Part shown: positions 1 to 7,199 of the stretch, one piece after another
Position numbering within the stretch: the first letter of the stretch is position 1
Layout of the letters: every line of letters begins with the position of its first letter
Assembly (NCBI GenBank): GCA_902168105.1
Contig: CABHOY010000055.1
Location: 329,450-393,449, forward strand
Direction of reading: 5' to 3'
Length of the DNA: 64,000 bases
Source: an uncultured Flavihumibacter sp.
GTDB taxonomy: Bacteria; Bacteroidota; Bacteroidia; Chitinophagales; Chitinophagaceae
Made by a program: the position numbers and the translations under genes
The notes under the pieces: generated by a model
Told to the model about the DNA's origin: nothing
Database searches by the model: none
What the model saw: only the letters and a program-made list of their open reading frames with translations

Positions 1-1502
1 TTTCCGGCGATGGTTCCCTGCAGGACATCTTCAACAATCCGTTGCAGTTCGCTAACATCATGTACACTTTCCACTTCTATGCGAGAGATCACCGTACACA
101 GTATCTGAACCAGCTGAATACAGCTTCTGACAGAATTCCGGTATTCGTAACCGAATTCGGTACACAGGAAGCCAGCGGCGATGGCGAGAATGATTTCGCT
201 ATGGCACAGCAATACATCGATCTGATGCGCAACAAGAAGATCAGCTGGACAAACTGGAACTACTCCGACGACTTCCGTTCAGGCGCTGTATGGCAGTCTG
301 GAACATGCTCTAATGGTCCATGGACGCCAGCACGCTTAAAGCCAGCAGGTGCATGGGTACGCGAGCGTATGTTGACTCCTGCGGATGATTTTCCAGGTGG
401 TGGTACTAATCCCGTTCCTACTAACCTGGCGTTAGGCAAGACAGTTACAGTTACATCAGTAGAAGAAACTGCACTTGGCGGCGCCAATGCCGTAGATGGT
501 AATTCATCGACCCGTTGGGCTAGTGCAGAAGGAATTGATCCGCAGTCAATAACAGTTGATCTGGGCAACAGCTACAGCATCTCACAGGTGAAGATCAACT
601 GGGAAGCAGCCTATGGTAAGAATTTCCGTGTAGAGATCTCTGCCGATAATGCAAACTGGATCACCCTGAAAGATGTTCAGAACAATACATCATTGAGTAA
701 CGACTTCCAGAACCTGAGTGGTACCGGACGTTACATTCGTATTTATGGCACCGCCCGTGGTACGGCTTACGGCTATTCTATCTACGAGCTGGAAGTATAT
801 GGAACGCAGGTGTCTGCGCCTAATGCTAATATTGCGCTGAATAAAACAGTAACCGTATCTTCTGTAGAAGGAGCTGAGTTTGCAGGCAATTATGCAGTTG
901 ACGGCAATACTTCAACACGTTGGTCAGCTACCCTTTATGTAGATCCGCAAACGATCACTGTCGACCTGGGAAGCAACTACAATATTTCTCAGGTTAAAAT
1001 AGCCTGGGAAGCAGCCTATGCCAGGGATTACCTTTTACAGGTATCGACAGATAATTCAAACTGGACTACCGTAAAAAACATCCAGGGTAATACCTCGCTC
1101 ACTAACGATCATAGTGGGTTATCTGCAACCGCCAGATATGTTCGCGTACATGGCACTGCACGTGGATCAGAGTATGGTTATTCAATCTATGAACTGGAAG
1201 TATACGGCACTGCCGCAGCCAGACAATCAACCATTGCACTCGCTGCTCCTAAAGCCGATAACGGATCACAGATCACTGTCTATCCTGTGCCTGCACATGA
1301 TCAGGTGACAATCAGTTTGCCAGCTGGTAATAAGCAGAAAAGCCAGGTTAGCCTTACAGACATGAATGGTAAGGTATATTTTTCAGGATTGGCTACAGGG
1401 AACACTTATCGTGTGAATGTTAGCAAATTGCCGGTGGGTATGTATATCATTCAAATCATCACCGGAGAAAAAAGAACGATAAAGAAGATCGTTAAAGAAT
1501 AA
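1..1502 (+). CDS. Secreted GH5 cellulase, C-terminal part, with two discoidin-like domains and T9SS sorting signal (5' truncated)
   Basis: The reading frame is already open at base 3, so the window cuts into the gene; the TTG at 42 is not a start. The visible part begins late in a GH5 barrel: it has the motif NIMYTFHFYA, then FVTEFG, whose Glu (about residue 38 from base 42) fits the GH5 nucleophile, then SWTNWNYSDD, a usual GH5 end motif. Two tandem F5/8 type C (discoidin, CBM32-like) domains follow at about residues 129-255 and 263-390, each starting with ALGKTVTV or ALNKTVTV and ending in YELEVYGT. The last 75 residues (VYPVPAHDQVTI ... GMYIIQI) are a type A sorting domain of the type IX secretion system. 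The inferred role is hydrolysis of beta-glucan outside the cell or at its surface, with the discoidin domains binding carbohydrate. A terminator follows directly. Confidence 0.9.
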   Translation, partial: SGDGSLQDIFNNPLQFANIMYTFHFYARDHRTQYLNQLNTASDRIPVFVTEFGTQEASGDGENDFAMAQQYIDLMRNKKISWTNWNYSDDFRSGAVWQSGTCSNGPWTPARLKPAGAWVRERMLTPADDFPGGGTNPVPTNLALGKTVTVTSVEETALGGANAVDGNSSTRWASAEGIDPQSITVDLGNSYSISQVKINWEAAYGKNFRVEISADNANWITLKDVQNNTSLSNDFQNLSGTGRYIRIYGTARGTAYGYSIYELEVYGTQVSAPNANIALNKTVTVSSVEGAEFAGNYAVDGNTSTRWSATLYVDPQTITVDLGSNYNISQVKIAWEAAYARDYLLQVSTDNSNWTTVKNIQGNTSLTNDHSGLSATARYVRVHGTARGSEYGYSIYELEVYGTAAARQSTIALAAPKADNGSQITVYPVPAHDQVTISLPAGNKQKSQVSLTDMNGKVYFSGLATGNTYRVNVSKLPVGMYIIQIITGEKRTIKKIVKE

Positions 1503-1516
1503 AATAATATTAACAG

Positions 1517-1555
1517 AAAGGAGCTGTCTTCTATATATGAGGCAGCTCCTTTTAT
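1517..1555 (+). terminator. Intrinsic terminator after the cellulase gene
   Basis: AAAGGAGCTG (1517-1526) pairs perfectly with CAGCTCCTTT (1543-1552), loop of 16 nt, followed by a T-rich stretch. It lies 15 nt after the stop codon. Confidence 0.85.
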
Positions 1556-1595
1556 TTATGTAAGTCGTTAATTATTAGATAAGTCTCAAGTCTGC

Positions 1596-2150
1596 TTAAA
1601 ACTGCATATCATACTTGTAATCCTTCTGCAGCAGGCTATAAATGAATGCATCTACAAACCTTCCTTTCTGGAAAAATGCCTGTCTGACCTTGCCTTCCTG
1701 TTCAAATCCTAACCTTTGCAGTAATTGAGAGGAGAGGGTATTGCCGGGATCAACAAATGCCTCGATCCTGTTCATCTGCAACTCTTCAAATCCATACTGC
1801 AGTAAACGGTGTATACTATTGGTCATGATACCTTTGCCCCAGTAAGCAGGTAAAAGATCGTAGCCTAGTTCCATTTTATAGTGCGTCCTGTTAATATGAT
1901 GAAAGCCACAGGTACCTATCAGCTCATCCCGTCCATTCGTGGTTATTGCCCAGCGCATGCCTTCTCCGCTGGTTAGCTTGTCCCGGAAGAAAGTGATCAG
2001 CTGTACTGCTTCTGAAACATTGATGAAACGTTCAATGTCCATAAAACGCACCACTTTCTCGTGTGAGAACAAACTGAATAGCGCGGCAATATCCTTTTCA
2101 TCTATCGGCCGGAGATTGATGTTACCGGTCGTAAGCGCGGGTATTTCCAT
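1596..2150 (-). CDS. GNAT family N-acetyltransferase (RimJ/RimL type)
   Basis: This 184-residue protein spans one whole GNAT fold. The acetyl-CoA pyrophosphate loop is seen as PAYWGKGIMT (about residues 101-110), preceded by the strand ELGYDLL and followed by the conserved N..S..L..LGFEQEG block (137-153) of RimJ/RimL-type enzymes. It should transfer acetyl from acetyl-CoA to an amino group, perhaps a protein N-terminus or a small molecule; the substrate cannot be read from sequence. It starts 9 bp after the stop of the exporter gene upstream on the same strand, so the two are probably co-transcribed. Confidence 0.85.
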   Translation of the reverse strand: MEIPALTTGNINLRPIDEKDIAALFSLFSHEKVVRFMDIERFINVSEAVQLITFFRDKLTSGEGMRWAITTNGRDELIGTCGFHHINRTHYKMELGYDLLPAYWGKGIMTNSIHRLLQYGFEELQMNRIEAFVDPGNTLSSQLLQRLGFEQEGKVRQAFFQKGRFVDAFIYSLLQKDYKYDMQF

Positions 2151-2159
2151 CTTTACTAT

Positions 2160-3260
2160 TTATTCACTGACATGATCGGGGCCCTTCGGGCGAGCCGGTT
2201 TCTTTTTTCCCTTCAACGTTACGTCGCCCAATAAAATAGCCCAGGGCTGCATATAGTCTATATGTTCAAAAATGATCTTCAATATAGCAATGAAAGGAAT
2301 GGCGAGAAACATACCTGGAACTCCCCAGATAAGGTTTCCGGAAACAACCCCTAAAATTGTGACAAGGGCATTGATCTTCACTTTGGAGCCCATAATGCGC
2401 GGCAGGAGGATGTTGCTGTCCAGGAAGTGAACGATCAGCAGACCGGTACCTACCTGTATGGTGGTGGCCAGGGAACTGTTGGTCAGTGTCAGCATCATAC
2501 AGATGATGGTAGCAATATATATGCCCAGGTAAGGAATAAGATTGAACAATGCCGCCATAATACCGAGCAGGGTAGCATATTTGATACCCAGGATCCAAAA
2601 CATGGCACAGTTCACAAAGGCTACCACGATCATTTCTATCATCAGGCCGGATACATATCCTTTGATGATATATCTCGTCTGCATGATCACGTCCAGCAGT
2701 TTGTCCCGGTGTTGCCCCTTGAACAGCCGTATTAGAAAAGTAACGATCAGTGAACGGTAAAGCAGCAGGAAAAAGGAATACAACAGTACGAAGACAATGA
2801 AGATCAGCATGGAAGATAAAGAGAGCAGGGTAGTGCTTACGAACGATGTAGCAGAACCCAGTGTACCCATCGCCATTTGTTCCAGGTAATCCATCTGCCG
2901 GGTGGAGTCAATATGAAACTTAACGTTTACCCATGTCTGTAATGATTCCACTTGTTGTATCAACTGATGTTGTAGTTGTGGGAAATCTGCCACAAAAGCA
3001 CCCATTTGTGTTGCGAGCAACATTAGAACGCCCACCAGCAATATCACAAAAAGCAGTACGACGGTAAACGCAGCTGCGCCCCGGGAGAAACGCCATTTCT
3101 CCAGCTGACTGGCCAGTGGCAACAACATGATGGCCACAAGCATCGCAAATGCCAGGGGAATGATCAAAGTATGGCCCAGACGGGCAATATAAATGATCAG
3201 TATAATACATAATAGGGTAAATGCCAGCCTGGCATTAAACGGCAACTTCACCTCATTCAT
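2160..3260 (-). CDS. AI-2E family transporter (PerM/UPF0118 type)
   Basis: A 366-residue integral membrane protein. Hydrophobic segments occur at about residues 10-50 (two helices), 62-90, 150-185 and a cluster at 205-330, with a soluble stretch around 95-150; this is the usual layout and length of the AI-2E exporter family. The tail is lysine- and arginine-rich (GKKKPARPKGP). Family members export autoinducer-2 or act as Na+/H+ antiporters; which applies here is unknown. A TATATTTG promoter element lies 20 nt upstream and the acetyltransferase gene follows closely. Confidence 0.85.
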   Translation of the reverse strand: MNEVKLPFNARLAFTLLCIILIIYIARLGHTLIIPLAFAMLVAIMLLPLASQLEKWRFSRGAAAFTVVLLFVILLVGVLMLLATQMGAFVADFPQLQHQLIQQVESLQTWVNVKFHIDSTRQMDYLEQMAMGTLGSATSFVSTTLLSLSSMLIFIVFVLLYSFFLLLYRSLIVTFLIRLFKGQHRDKLLDVIMQTRYIIKGYVSGLMIEMIVVAFVNCAMFWILGIKYATLLGIMAALFNLIPYLGIYIATIICMMLTLTNSSLATTIQVGTGLLIVHFLDSNILLPRIMGSKVKINALVTILGVVSGNLIWGVPGMFLAIPFIAILKIIFEHIDYMQPWAILLGDVTLKGKKKPARPKGPDHVSE

Positions 3261-3279
3261 GGACAGTCGGTATTTCCCT

Positions 3280-3287
3280 CAAATATA
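3280..3287 (-). promoter_or_regulatory. Bacteroidota -7 promoter element for the AI-2E transporter gene
   Basis: On the minus strand the bases read TATATTTG, a full match to TAnnTTTG, 20 nt before the ATG at 3260. Confidence 0.55.
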
Positions 3288-3356
3288 TATGTTAAAGAGG
3301 GAAAAGGAGAATGAGAATTGCAATAAGAAGAACAATGACATCAACTACTATGATTT

Positions 3357-4283
3357 CTACAGTAGTTGTTTAAGATGTGGGATATAGATAACACAGGAGT
3401 TTGGGGCCACCAGCGATATAAAGAAATGAGTACCACTCATTTTGAACACACCTTCTTTTACATACCTGTCTATAAATTCGTACATGGGGATGCCGGCAGT
3501 CGCAAAATCTGTTTGTACGGGTAAGGTGATATAATGTCCTCCCGGTATACGTTTGGCCATAAGCCGCTCCGCAACGGCCGTTTGCAGGAAGAGGTTATTA
3601 ATGTCCTTATTGGGTATCAATATACCGGCATACATGCTCATTCGCTCATAGTCAGTTACCGGCACAGAATCCAGGGTACTGGTGATGACCTTCGCATTAG
3701 TCAGGTTCAATGCTGAAACGATGTTACGCATACGCATTTCTTCCCTGGTCATTTTCATGATCATCTGGGCAATCGGATCCTGGCCGCGCGACAGCAATGT
3801 ATAGAACAGCGTACTGTCCGGCAGCTGATCTGTTTCAGTCATCTCATAACTGAACAATGGGGTTAGGGAGTGTCCCTTTTTATCAAAGGCCTGAACAATA
3901 ATATCGACCATTTCCAGGGTACGCTTTTCATTCGGGAGAATGTCGATCTTCCTGAAGCTGCGGGGACTCCTGTTGAAATACTGAGTAAATGCCTTGGTAT
4001 AGGCTGCAACGGTGGCATAACCTGTACGGTCGCCGATCTCGCTGATGTTGTAGCCGCTGTGCCTTAACAAACCGGCAGATAGCTCCAGGCGGTGACGTTT
4101 GACGTATTGCCAGTAAGGTTCACCTGTTACTGTGGTAAAACTGTGATAGAAGTAAGAGTACGAGATCCCAAGCCATTCCGAAACATCCTTCATCTCGAAC
4201 GATTCTGATATATTGTCATCTGCAAAACATAATGCTTTGAGTGCCATCAGCTCCATTTCATGAGCCGGAGGGTTGTGGTTCAT
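3357..4283 (-). CDS. AraC family regulator with N-terminal HTH and C-terminal effector-binding domain
   Basis: 308 residues. The double helix-turn-helix is at the N-terminus (about residues 10-112; core motifs VSEWLGISYSYFYHSF and ISEIGDRTGYATVAAYTKAF ... SPRSFRK), and the rest (about 125-305) resembles a GyrI-like / Rob-type ligand-binding domain. This order (HTH first) is that of Rob-like regulators rather than AraC itself. It probably binds a small or amphipathic ligand and controls nearby or stress genes; target and ligand are unknown. It lies convergent to nothing and faces a 394-bp gap before the next gene. Confidence 0.85.
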   Translation of the reverse strand: MNHNPPAHEMELMALKALCFADDNISESFEMKDVSEWLGISYSYFYHSFTTVTGEPYWQYVKRHRLELSAGLLRHSGYNISEIGDRTGYATVAAYTKAFTQYFNRSPRSFRKIDILPNEKRTLEMVDIIVQAFDKKGHSLTPLFSYEMTETDQLPDSTLFYTLLSRGQDPIAQMIMKMTREEMRMRNIVSALNLTNAKVITSTLDSVPVTDYERMSMYAGILIPNKDINNLFLQTAVAERLMAKRIPGGHYITLPVQTDFATAGIPMYEFIDRYVKEGVFKMSGTHFFISLVAPNSCVIYIPHLKQLL

Positions 4284-4677
4284 AGTAAATGTGGATTTGA
4301 GGTGTTAAATGGTTTACGAAGTTTTTCACCGTTCCTGTAAGCTGTTATTACATTAATAATATTACTTTAATAATAATTCACATATTAAACAATTAATTAA
4401 GTGATACTTATCGAATGTAAGATTTTGACTGTAGATTATAAAAAAAACGTTTTAACGATAAACGTTATTGAGTACATTTTGTGTAGAAGAAAGTAAAAGT
4501 ATTAGATTTGCGACCGCAACTTTAGAAATATTTAACAATTTTTGTCTATTTCTGACGTTTAAGTATAATTAGTACAATTATTGCGATTGCTTAGCCTGTT
4601 TACCCCTTATGCCTGCTGAAATACTCCGGAGAGCTCCGGAAGGACTAAACATGATCTTTAATCAATCCCCTTAATTG
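4284..4677. other. Divergent intergenic region, AT-rich
   Basis: No gene seen. It holds an AT-rich stretch with short inverted AACGTT-type words (4440-4470), a TAGATTTG promoter match at 4503-4510 facing the DUF6089-type gene, and near 4624-4640 the word CTCCGGA twice in direct orientation. Confidence 0.5.
4503..4510 (+). promoter_or_regulatory. Candidate -7 promoter element for the DUF6089-type gene
   Basis: TAGATTTG fits TAnnTTTG. If used, the leader is about 165 nt long. Confidence 0.4.
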
Positions 4678-5589
4678 ATGCCAAATCTAAATTTATTGAA
4701 AAAATGCCTGTCTCGTGCTGTATGGAATAGAGTTGTAGTGGTTTTATTGATCTGTGCCCCCTTTAAAAGCTTTAGTCAATACTGGCAGGCGGGAGGTTTT
4801 CTAGGTACAAGTAATTACAGCGGCGACCTGGTGCAGCAGCGGGTTGACCTGAAATATACCCGTTACTCTATAGGGGCATTTGTGAAACGTGACGTGAACC
4901 GTTACCTCACTTTCCGTGCGGGTTTGACGTATGGCAGGATCGCTGGTGCGGATAGTACCAACACCGATACGCTTCTGCTGAAACGTAATCTCAGTTTCCG
5001 TTCTCCCATCTTCGAAGCGCAAGTGGGTGCGGAATTCAACTTCCTGGACCTTGACGAAAAACGTATCACACCATATGTTTTTGGTAGCGTAGCGTTGTTC
5101 AGTTTTTATCCTACCACCAAAGACGCCCGGGGTAATACCGTCAATCTGAGGCCTCTTAGTACGGAAGGGCAGGGGATGTCGCAATATCCTACCCGTAAAC
5201 AGTACAACCTCCGCCAGATCTCCATCCCATTTGGTGCTGGTGTTAAGATCCTGCTCACCGACAACTGGATCGCAGGCTTCGAAATAGGCTTCCGTAAAAC
5301 CTTTACAGACTATCTGGACGACGTAAGTCTCACCTATGTGGACAGGAACTCCTTGTTGAGGTCCCGCGGCTCAAAAGCCGTAGACTTTGCTTTCCGTGGC
5401 GATGAAGTTACCGGAGGACATGTAAGTCCGACTTCATATCCTGCGGATGGAACCAAACGAGGTTCTGACAGGTACGACGACTGGTACGTCTTCACCGGCT
5501 TTACACTCAGCTACCGCTTTGGTGGCGGTGGAGGTTACGGATCCAATCATTGGAAGAAACAAAAAGTATCAAACTGTCCAAGATTATAA
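4678..5589 (+). CDS. DUF6089 family protein, predicted outer-membrane beta-barrel
   Basis: The frame begins with a TTG at 4675, but the ATG at 4678 is the better start, giving 303 residues. A signal peptide is visible (hydrophobic VVVVLLICAPFKSFSQ, cleavage after FSQ at about residue 35). The mature part has alternating hydrophobic/aromatic strands (FLGTSNYSGDL, YTRYSIGAFVKRDV, YLTFRAGLTYGRI) and a final strand FTGFTLSYRFGG typical of small Bacteroidota outer-membrane barrels. The N-terminal motif GxSNYSGDL is characteristic of the DUF6089 group. Function unknown; the family is often seen beside cell-envelope genes, which is not the case here. Confidence 0.8.
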   Translation: MPNLNLLKKCLSRAVWNRVVVVLLICAPFKSFSQYWQAGGFLGTSNYSGDLVQQRVDLKYTRYSIGAFVKRDVNRYLTFRAGLTYGRIAGADSTNTDTLLLKRNLSFRSPIFEAQVGAEFNFLDLDEKRITPYVFGSVALFSFYPTTKDARGNTVNLRPLSTEGQGMSQYPTRKQYNLRQISIPFGAGVKILLTDNWIAGFEIGFRKTFTDYLDDVSLTYVDRNSLLRSRGSKAVDFAFRGDEVTGGHVSPTSYPADGTKRGSDRYDDWYVFTGFTLSYRFGGGGGYGSNHWKKQKVSNCPRL

Positions 5590-5619
5590 TCTATAATCCA
5601 TAATCCATTACTGATAAAC

Positions 5620-5660
5620 AAAGGAGCCTGTATCATACTTTTGATACAGGCTCCTTTATT
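5620..5660 (+). terminator. Strong intrinsic terminator after the DUF6089-type gene
   Basis: A 16-bp perfect stem, 5620-5635 with 5642-5657, 6-nt loop. The stem ends in CTCCTTT and is followed by a T-rich tail. Confidence 0.9.
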
Positions 5661-6141
5661 CGGATATCAGCCAGGAGCAGACAGTCGTATAATCGGTTAT
5701 CAAGATATTTTTTTACTTTGAATGCACCCCATCTCTCATCTCCCTCTCTTTTATTTCTTATAGATAGAGAATTAATCAGGGCGAAAATATTGTAGCATCA
5801 ATAAAGATTCTCAATGTGATGATCAGCATCTCAATAACAATAGTATCAACCACGGCATAAGCAATGACATAAATAAGCGGATAAATAATAACATAAATGA
5901 TAACATCGACATTTGTGTTAGCAGTAGATGAACAACAGCACACTGAAGTAATAAGCAATAGAAGACGATAGAGAATAATAGGGAATTATAGAGCATCGGT
6001 GCATCGGTGAATCGGTGCATTGGTGTAAGCAATACAAGATAATAATAAGAAGAGCAGTCATAGGAACAATAACAAGAACAAAAACAAAAAGTAAGGAATC
6101 AAAAGAACAAGCCTTCCATATATAATATAGTGTCTGGAGGT
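5661..6141. other. Gene-free low-complexity region
   Basis: No credible gene in either strand. The plus strand is purine- and A-rich, with loosely repeated words such as AATAACA, ATAAATA and AACAAGAACAAAAAC (about 5830-5910 and 6040-6105). At about 5993-6023 the word ATCGGTG is repeated four times with small changes. Short open frames here are made of the simple sequence and have no protein-like composition. Confidence 0.5.
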
Positions 6142-6302
6142 ACGGACCGTTTCAGATGGAGACTGCGGGCCTTAGTCCTTTGAGAGCGTTGACACGCTTG
6201 ACGGGAGTTAAATAAAGTTCCAACATCCCTACGCTTGATAAAGCCTGATAGTAAGGGCTCGAAAAGGAGTACAGCCCGAAGGCCCATCTGAAAAAGGTCC
6301 GT
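6142..6302. ncRNA. Candidate structured non-coding RNA, family not recognised
   Basis: A 161-nt segment closed by a long helix: ACGGACC (6142-6148) with GGTCCGT (6296-6302), then, past a small internal loop, TTTCAGATGG (6150-6159) with CCATCTGAAA (6284-6293), 17 pairs in total. Inside are three hairpins in a row: AGCGT-TGAC-ACGCT (6185-6198), GGGAGTT / AACaTCCC (6203-6229), and GGGCT / AGCCC (6255-6277). No open frame of note lies on the plus strand, and the flanks are low-complexity, so this island of compositionally mixed, foldable sequence stands out. It does not show the signatures of RNase P, tmRNA, 4.5S RNA or 6S RNA that could be checked by eye. Strand is uncertain; a MITE-like element is the main alternative, but no target-site duplication is seen. 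Confidence 0.5.
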
Positions 6303-6310
6303 TCGAAACC

Positions 6311-6405
6311 ATCAACAAACACCGATCAACAACACTAATCAACAAACACCGATCAACAACACTGATCAACAAACACCAATCAACAAACACTAATCTACTC
6401 AACAA
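6311..6405. repeat. Degenerate 13/14-bp tandem repeat (27-bp higher-order unit)
   Basis: About six to seven units of ATCAACAAACACCG alternating with ATCAACAACACTA; two neighbours make a 27-bp unit that recurs nearly unchanged. The last units (from about 6378) lose the alternation. It begins eight bases after the structured RNA candidate ends. Confidence 0.85.
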
Positions 6406-6445
6406 ACTACTTAATAATAAACCTCAGAAAACAGAGAACGATTTT

Positions 6446-6462
6446 TTGGCATACTTCTTGAA
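6446..6462 (+). promoter_or_regulatory. Possible sigma-54 (-24/-12) promoter for the small secreted protein
   Basis: TTGGCATACTTCTTGAA has the GG and TTG doublets of a sigma-54 promoter at the right spacing (TTGGCA then, 6 nt on, TTG), but differs from consensus at the base after TTG. Predicted leader about 170 nt. Confidence 0.35.
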
Positions 6463-6640
6463 TTTTATCAACCAGACAGAACAAAACAAATGTCTCGAAC
6501 CGAATACACATACTATACATTAAAAAATACCGTTTAATAAGACAAGCGAACGCCATCATCTTTATTCATCAAATTATTATTTCTTAACGGACAACTATTC
6601 CAATCTTTATTTTTTTCCAACAACTTTAAACGACAACAGT

Positions 6641-6964
6641 ATGAAACAGATAGTATTAGTATTACTGCTGATAGGGGGAGGTATACTCGGAGCACAAGCA
6701 CAAGGAAAAAGAGGCCACGGTCATCGTCATGATGATTGCCGCGTAAAGAATTACAGAGTTCATCATGGTCGCTGGGATGATTGCGGCAGGGATTACAGAG
6801 GCGCTTACTACAGCTGCCGTCCTGCACCGGCTCAGGTAGTGTATGTAGAACCAGCACCAGTAGTATATGTACCAGCTCCGCCACCACCTCCACGTCCAAG
6901 AGTTGTCTACCAGCGTGCACCCAGGGTTGTAATCGCTACAGGTCCTATTGTGGTTGGATTGTAA
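6641..6964 (+). CDS. Small secreted His/Arg-rich, Pro/Val-rich protein of unknown function
   Basis: 107 residues. A signal peptide is clear: MKQ, hydrophobic IVLVLLLIGGGILG, cleavage after AQA (about residue 20). The mature protein starts with a His/Arg-rich segment (GKRGHGHRHDDCR ... RVHHGRWDDCGRDYRG) holding Cys residues that could pair, and continues with a proline-valine run (PAPVVYVPAPPPPPRPRVVY). The histidine cluster could bind metal, but that is inference. I do not recognise the family; similar small basic secreted proteins are common in Chitinophaga-type genomes. It stands alone, between the repeat region and a GC-rich structured patch. Confidence 0.7.
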   Translation: MKQIVLVLLLIGGGILGAQAQGKRGHGHRHDDCRVKNYRVHHGRWDDCGRDYRGAYYSCRPAPAQVVYVEPAPVVYVPAPPPPPRPRVVYQRAPRVVIATGPIVVGL

Positions 6965-6977
6965 GATAATTGTTCCA

Positions 6978-7102
6978 GGCGCCGGCGCAGCGATCAGGTT
7001 TGCCAGCATCAGGACCGGTTTCCTGCAGGAAAGCAGCTAACCGCTCGGGGTACAAGGCAGTGGCCCGGGAAGCACATCTTCCGGCACCGGACAATCGTCC
7101 GG
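6978..7102 (+). ncRNA. GC-rich foldable patch, possible structured RNA or 3' UTR element
   Basis: GGCGCCGG (6978-6985) can pair with CCGGCACC (7081-7088; one mismatch), TTGCC (7000-7004) with GGCAG (7056-7060), and CGGTT-tc-CTGC (7016-7026) with GCAG-ct-AACCG (7033-7043) around the loop AGGAAA. A last hairpin CCGGAC-aatc-GTCCGG (7087-7102) competes with the outer helix. The patch is much richer in GC than its flanks and has no credible ORF. It could be the 3' UTR of the small secreted protein gene. No known RNA family is recognised. Confidence 0.3.
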
Positions 7103-7124
7103 TCTGAACCGGCCAGCGGAATTA

Positions 7125-7179
7125 CGAATGACGAATTATGATTGTGTGTATCTTTGCACCGATTGTAATTCGTCATTCG
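7125..7179. repeat. 14-bp perfect inverted repeat around the ubiD promoter
   Basis: CGAATGACGAATTA (7125-7138) and TAATTCGTCATTCG (7166-7179) flank the promoter element TATCTTTG at 7149-7156. Confidence 0.8.
7149..7156 (+). promoter_or_regulatory. Bacteroidota -7 promoter element for ubiD
   Basis: TATCTTTG fits TAnnTTTG; the leader to the ATG at 7200 would be about 40 nt and begins with the second arm of the inverted repeat. Confidence 0.65.
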
Positions 7180-7199
7180 CATTTATCGTAATTAGAAAT

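Noticed and set aside
5776..6032. Hydrophobic frames on the minus strand (60 and 69 residues)
   Set aside because: They come from A/T-rich simple sequence on the opposite strand and lack start context or protein-like composition.
6142..6302. A MITE with 17-bp terminal repeats
   Set aside because: No target-site duplication is seen and there are several internal hairpins; kept instead as an RNA candidate, but not excluded.
6311..6405. CRISPR-like array
   Set aside because: Units are 13-14 bp and directly adjacent, with no spacers, and no cas genes are present.
7016..7043. Similarity to the 4.5S/SRP RNA helix 8 (CAGGACC ... AGCAGC)
   Set aside because: The tetraloop and the symmetric-loop order of SRP RNA are not reproduced; the stem CGGTTtcCTGC / GCAGctAACCG explains the sequence better.
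7128..7199. 24-residue upstream extension of UbiD
   Set aside because: It translates the promoter and inverted repeat; homologous proteins begin at MAYKNL.
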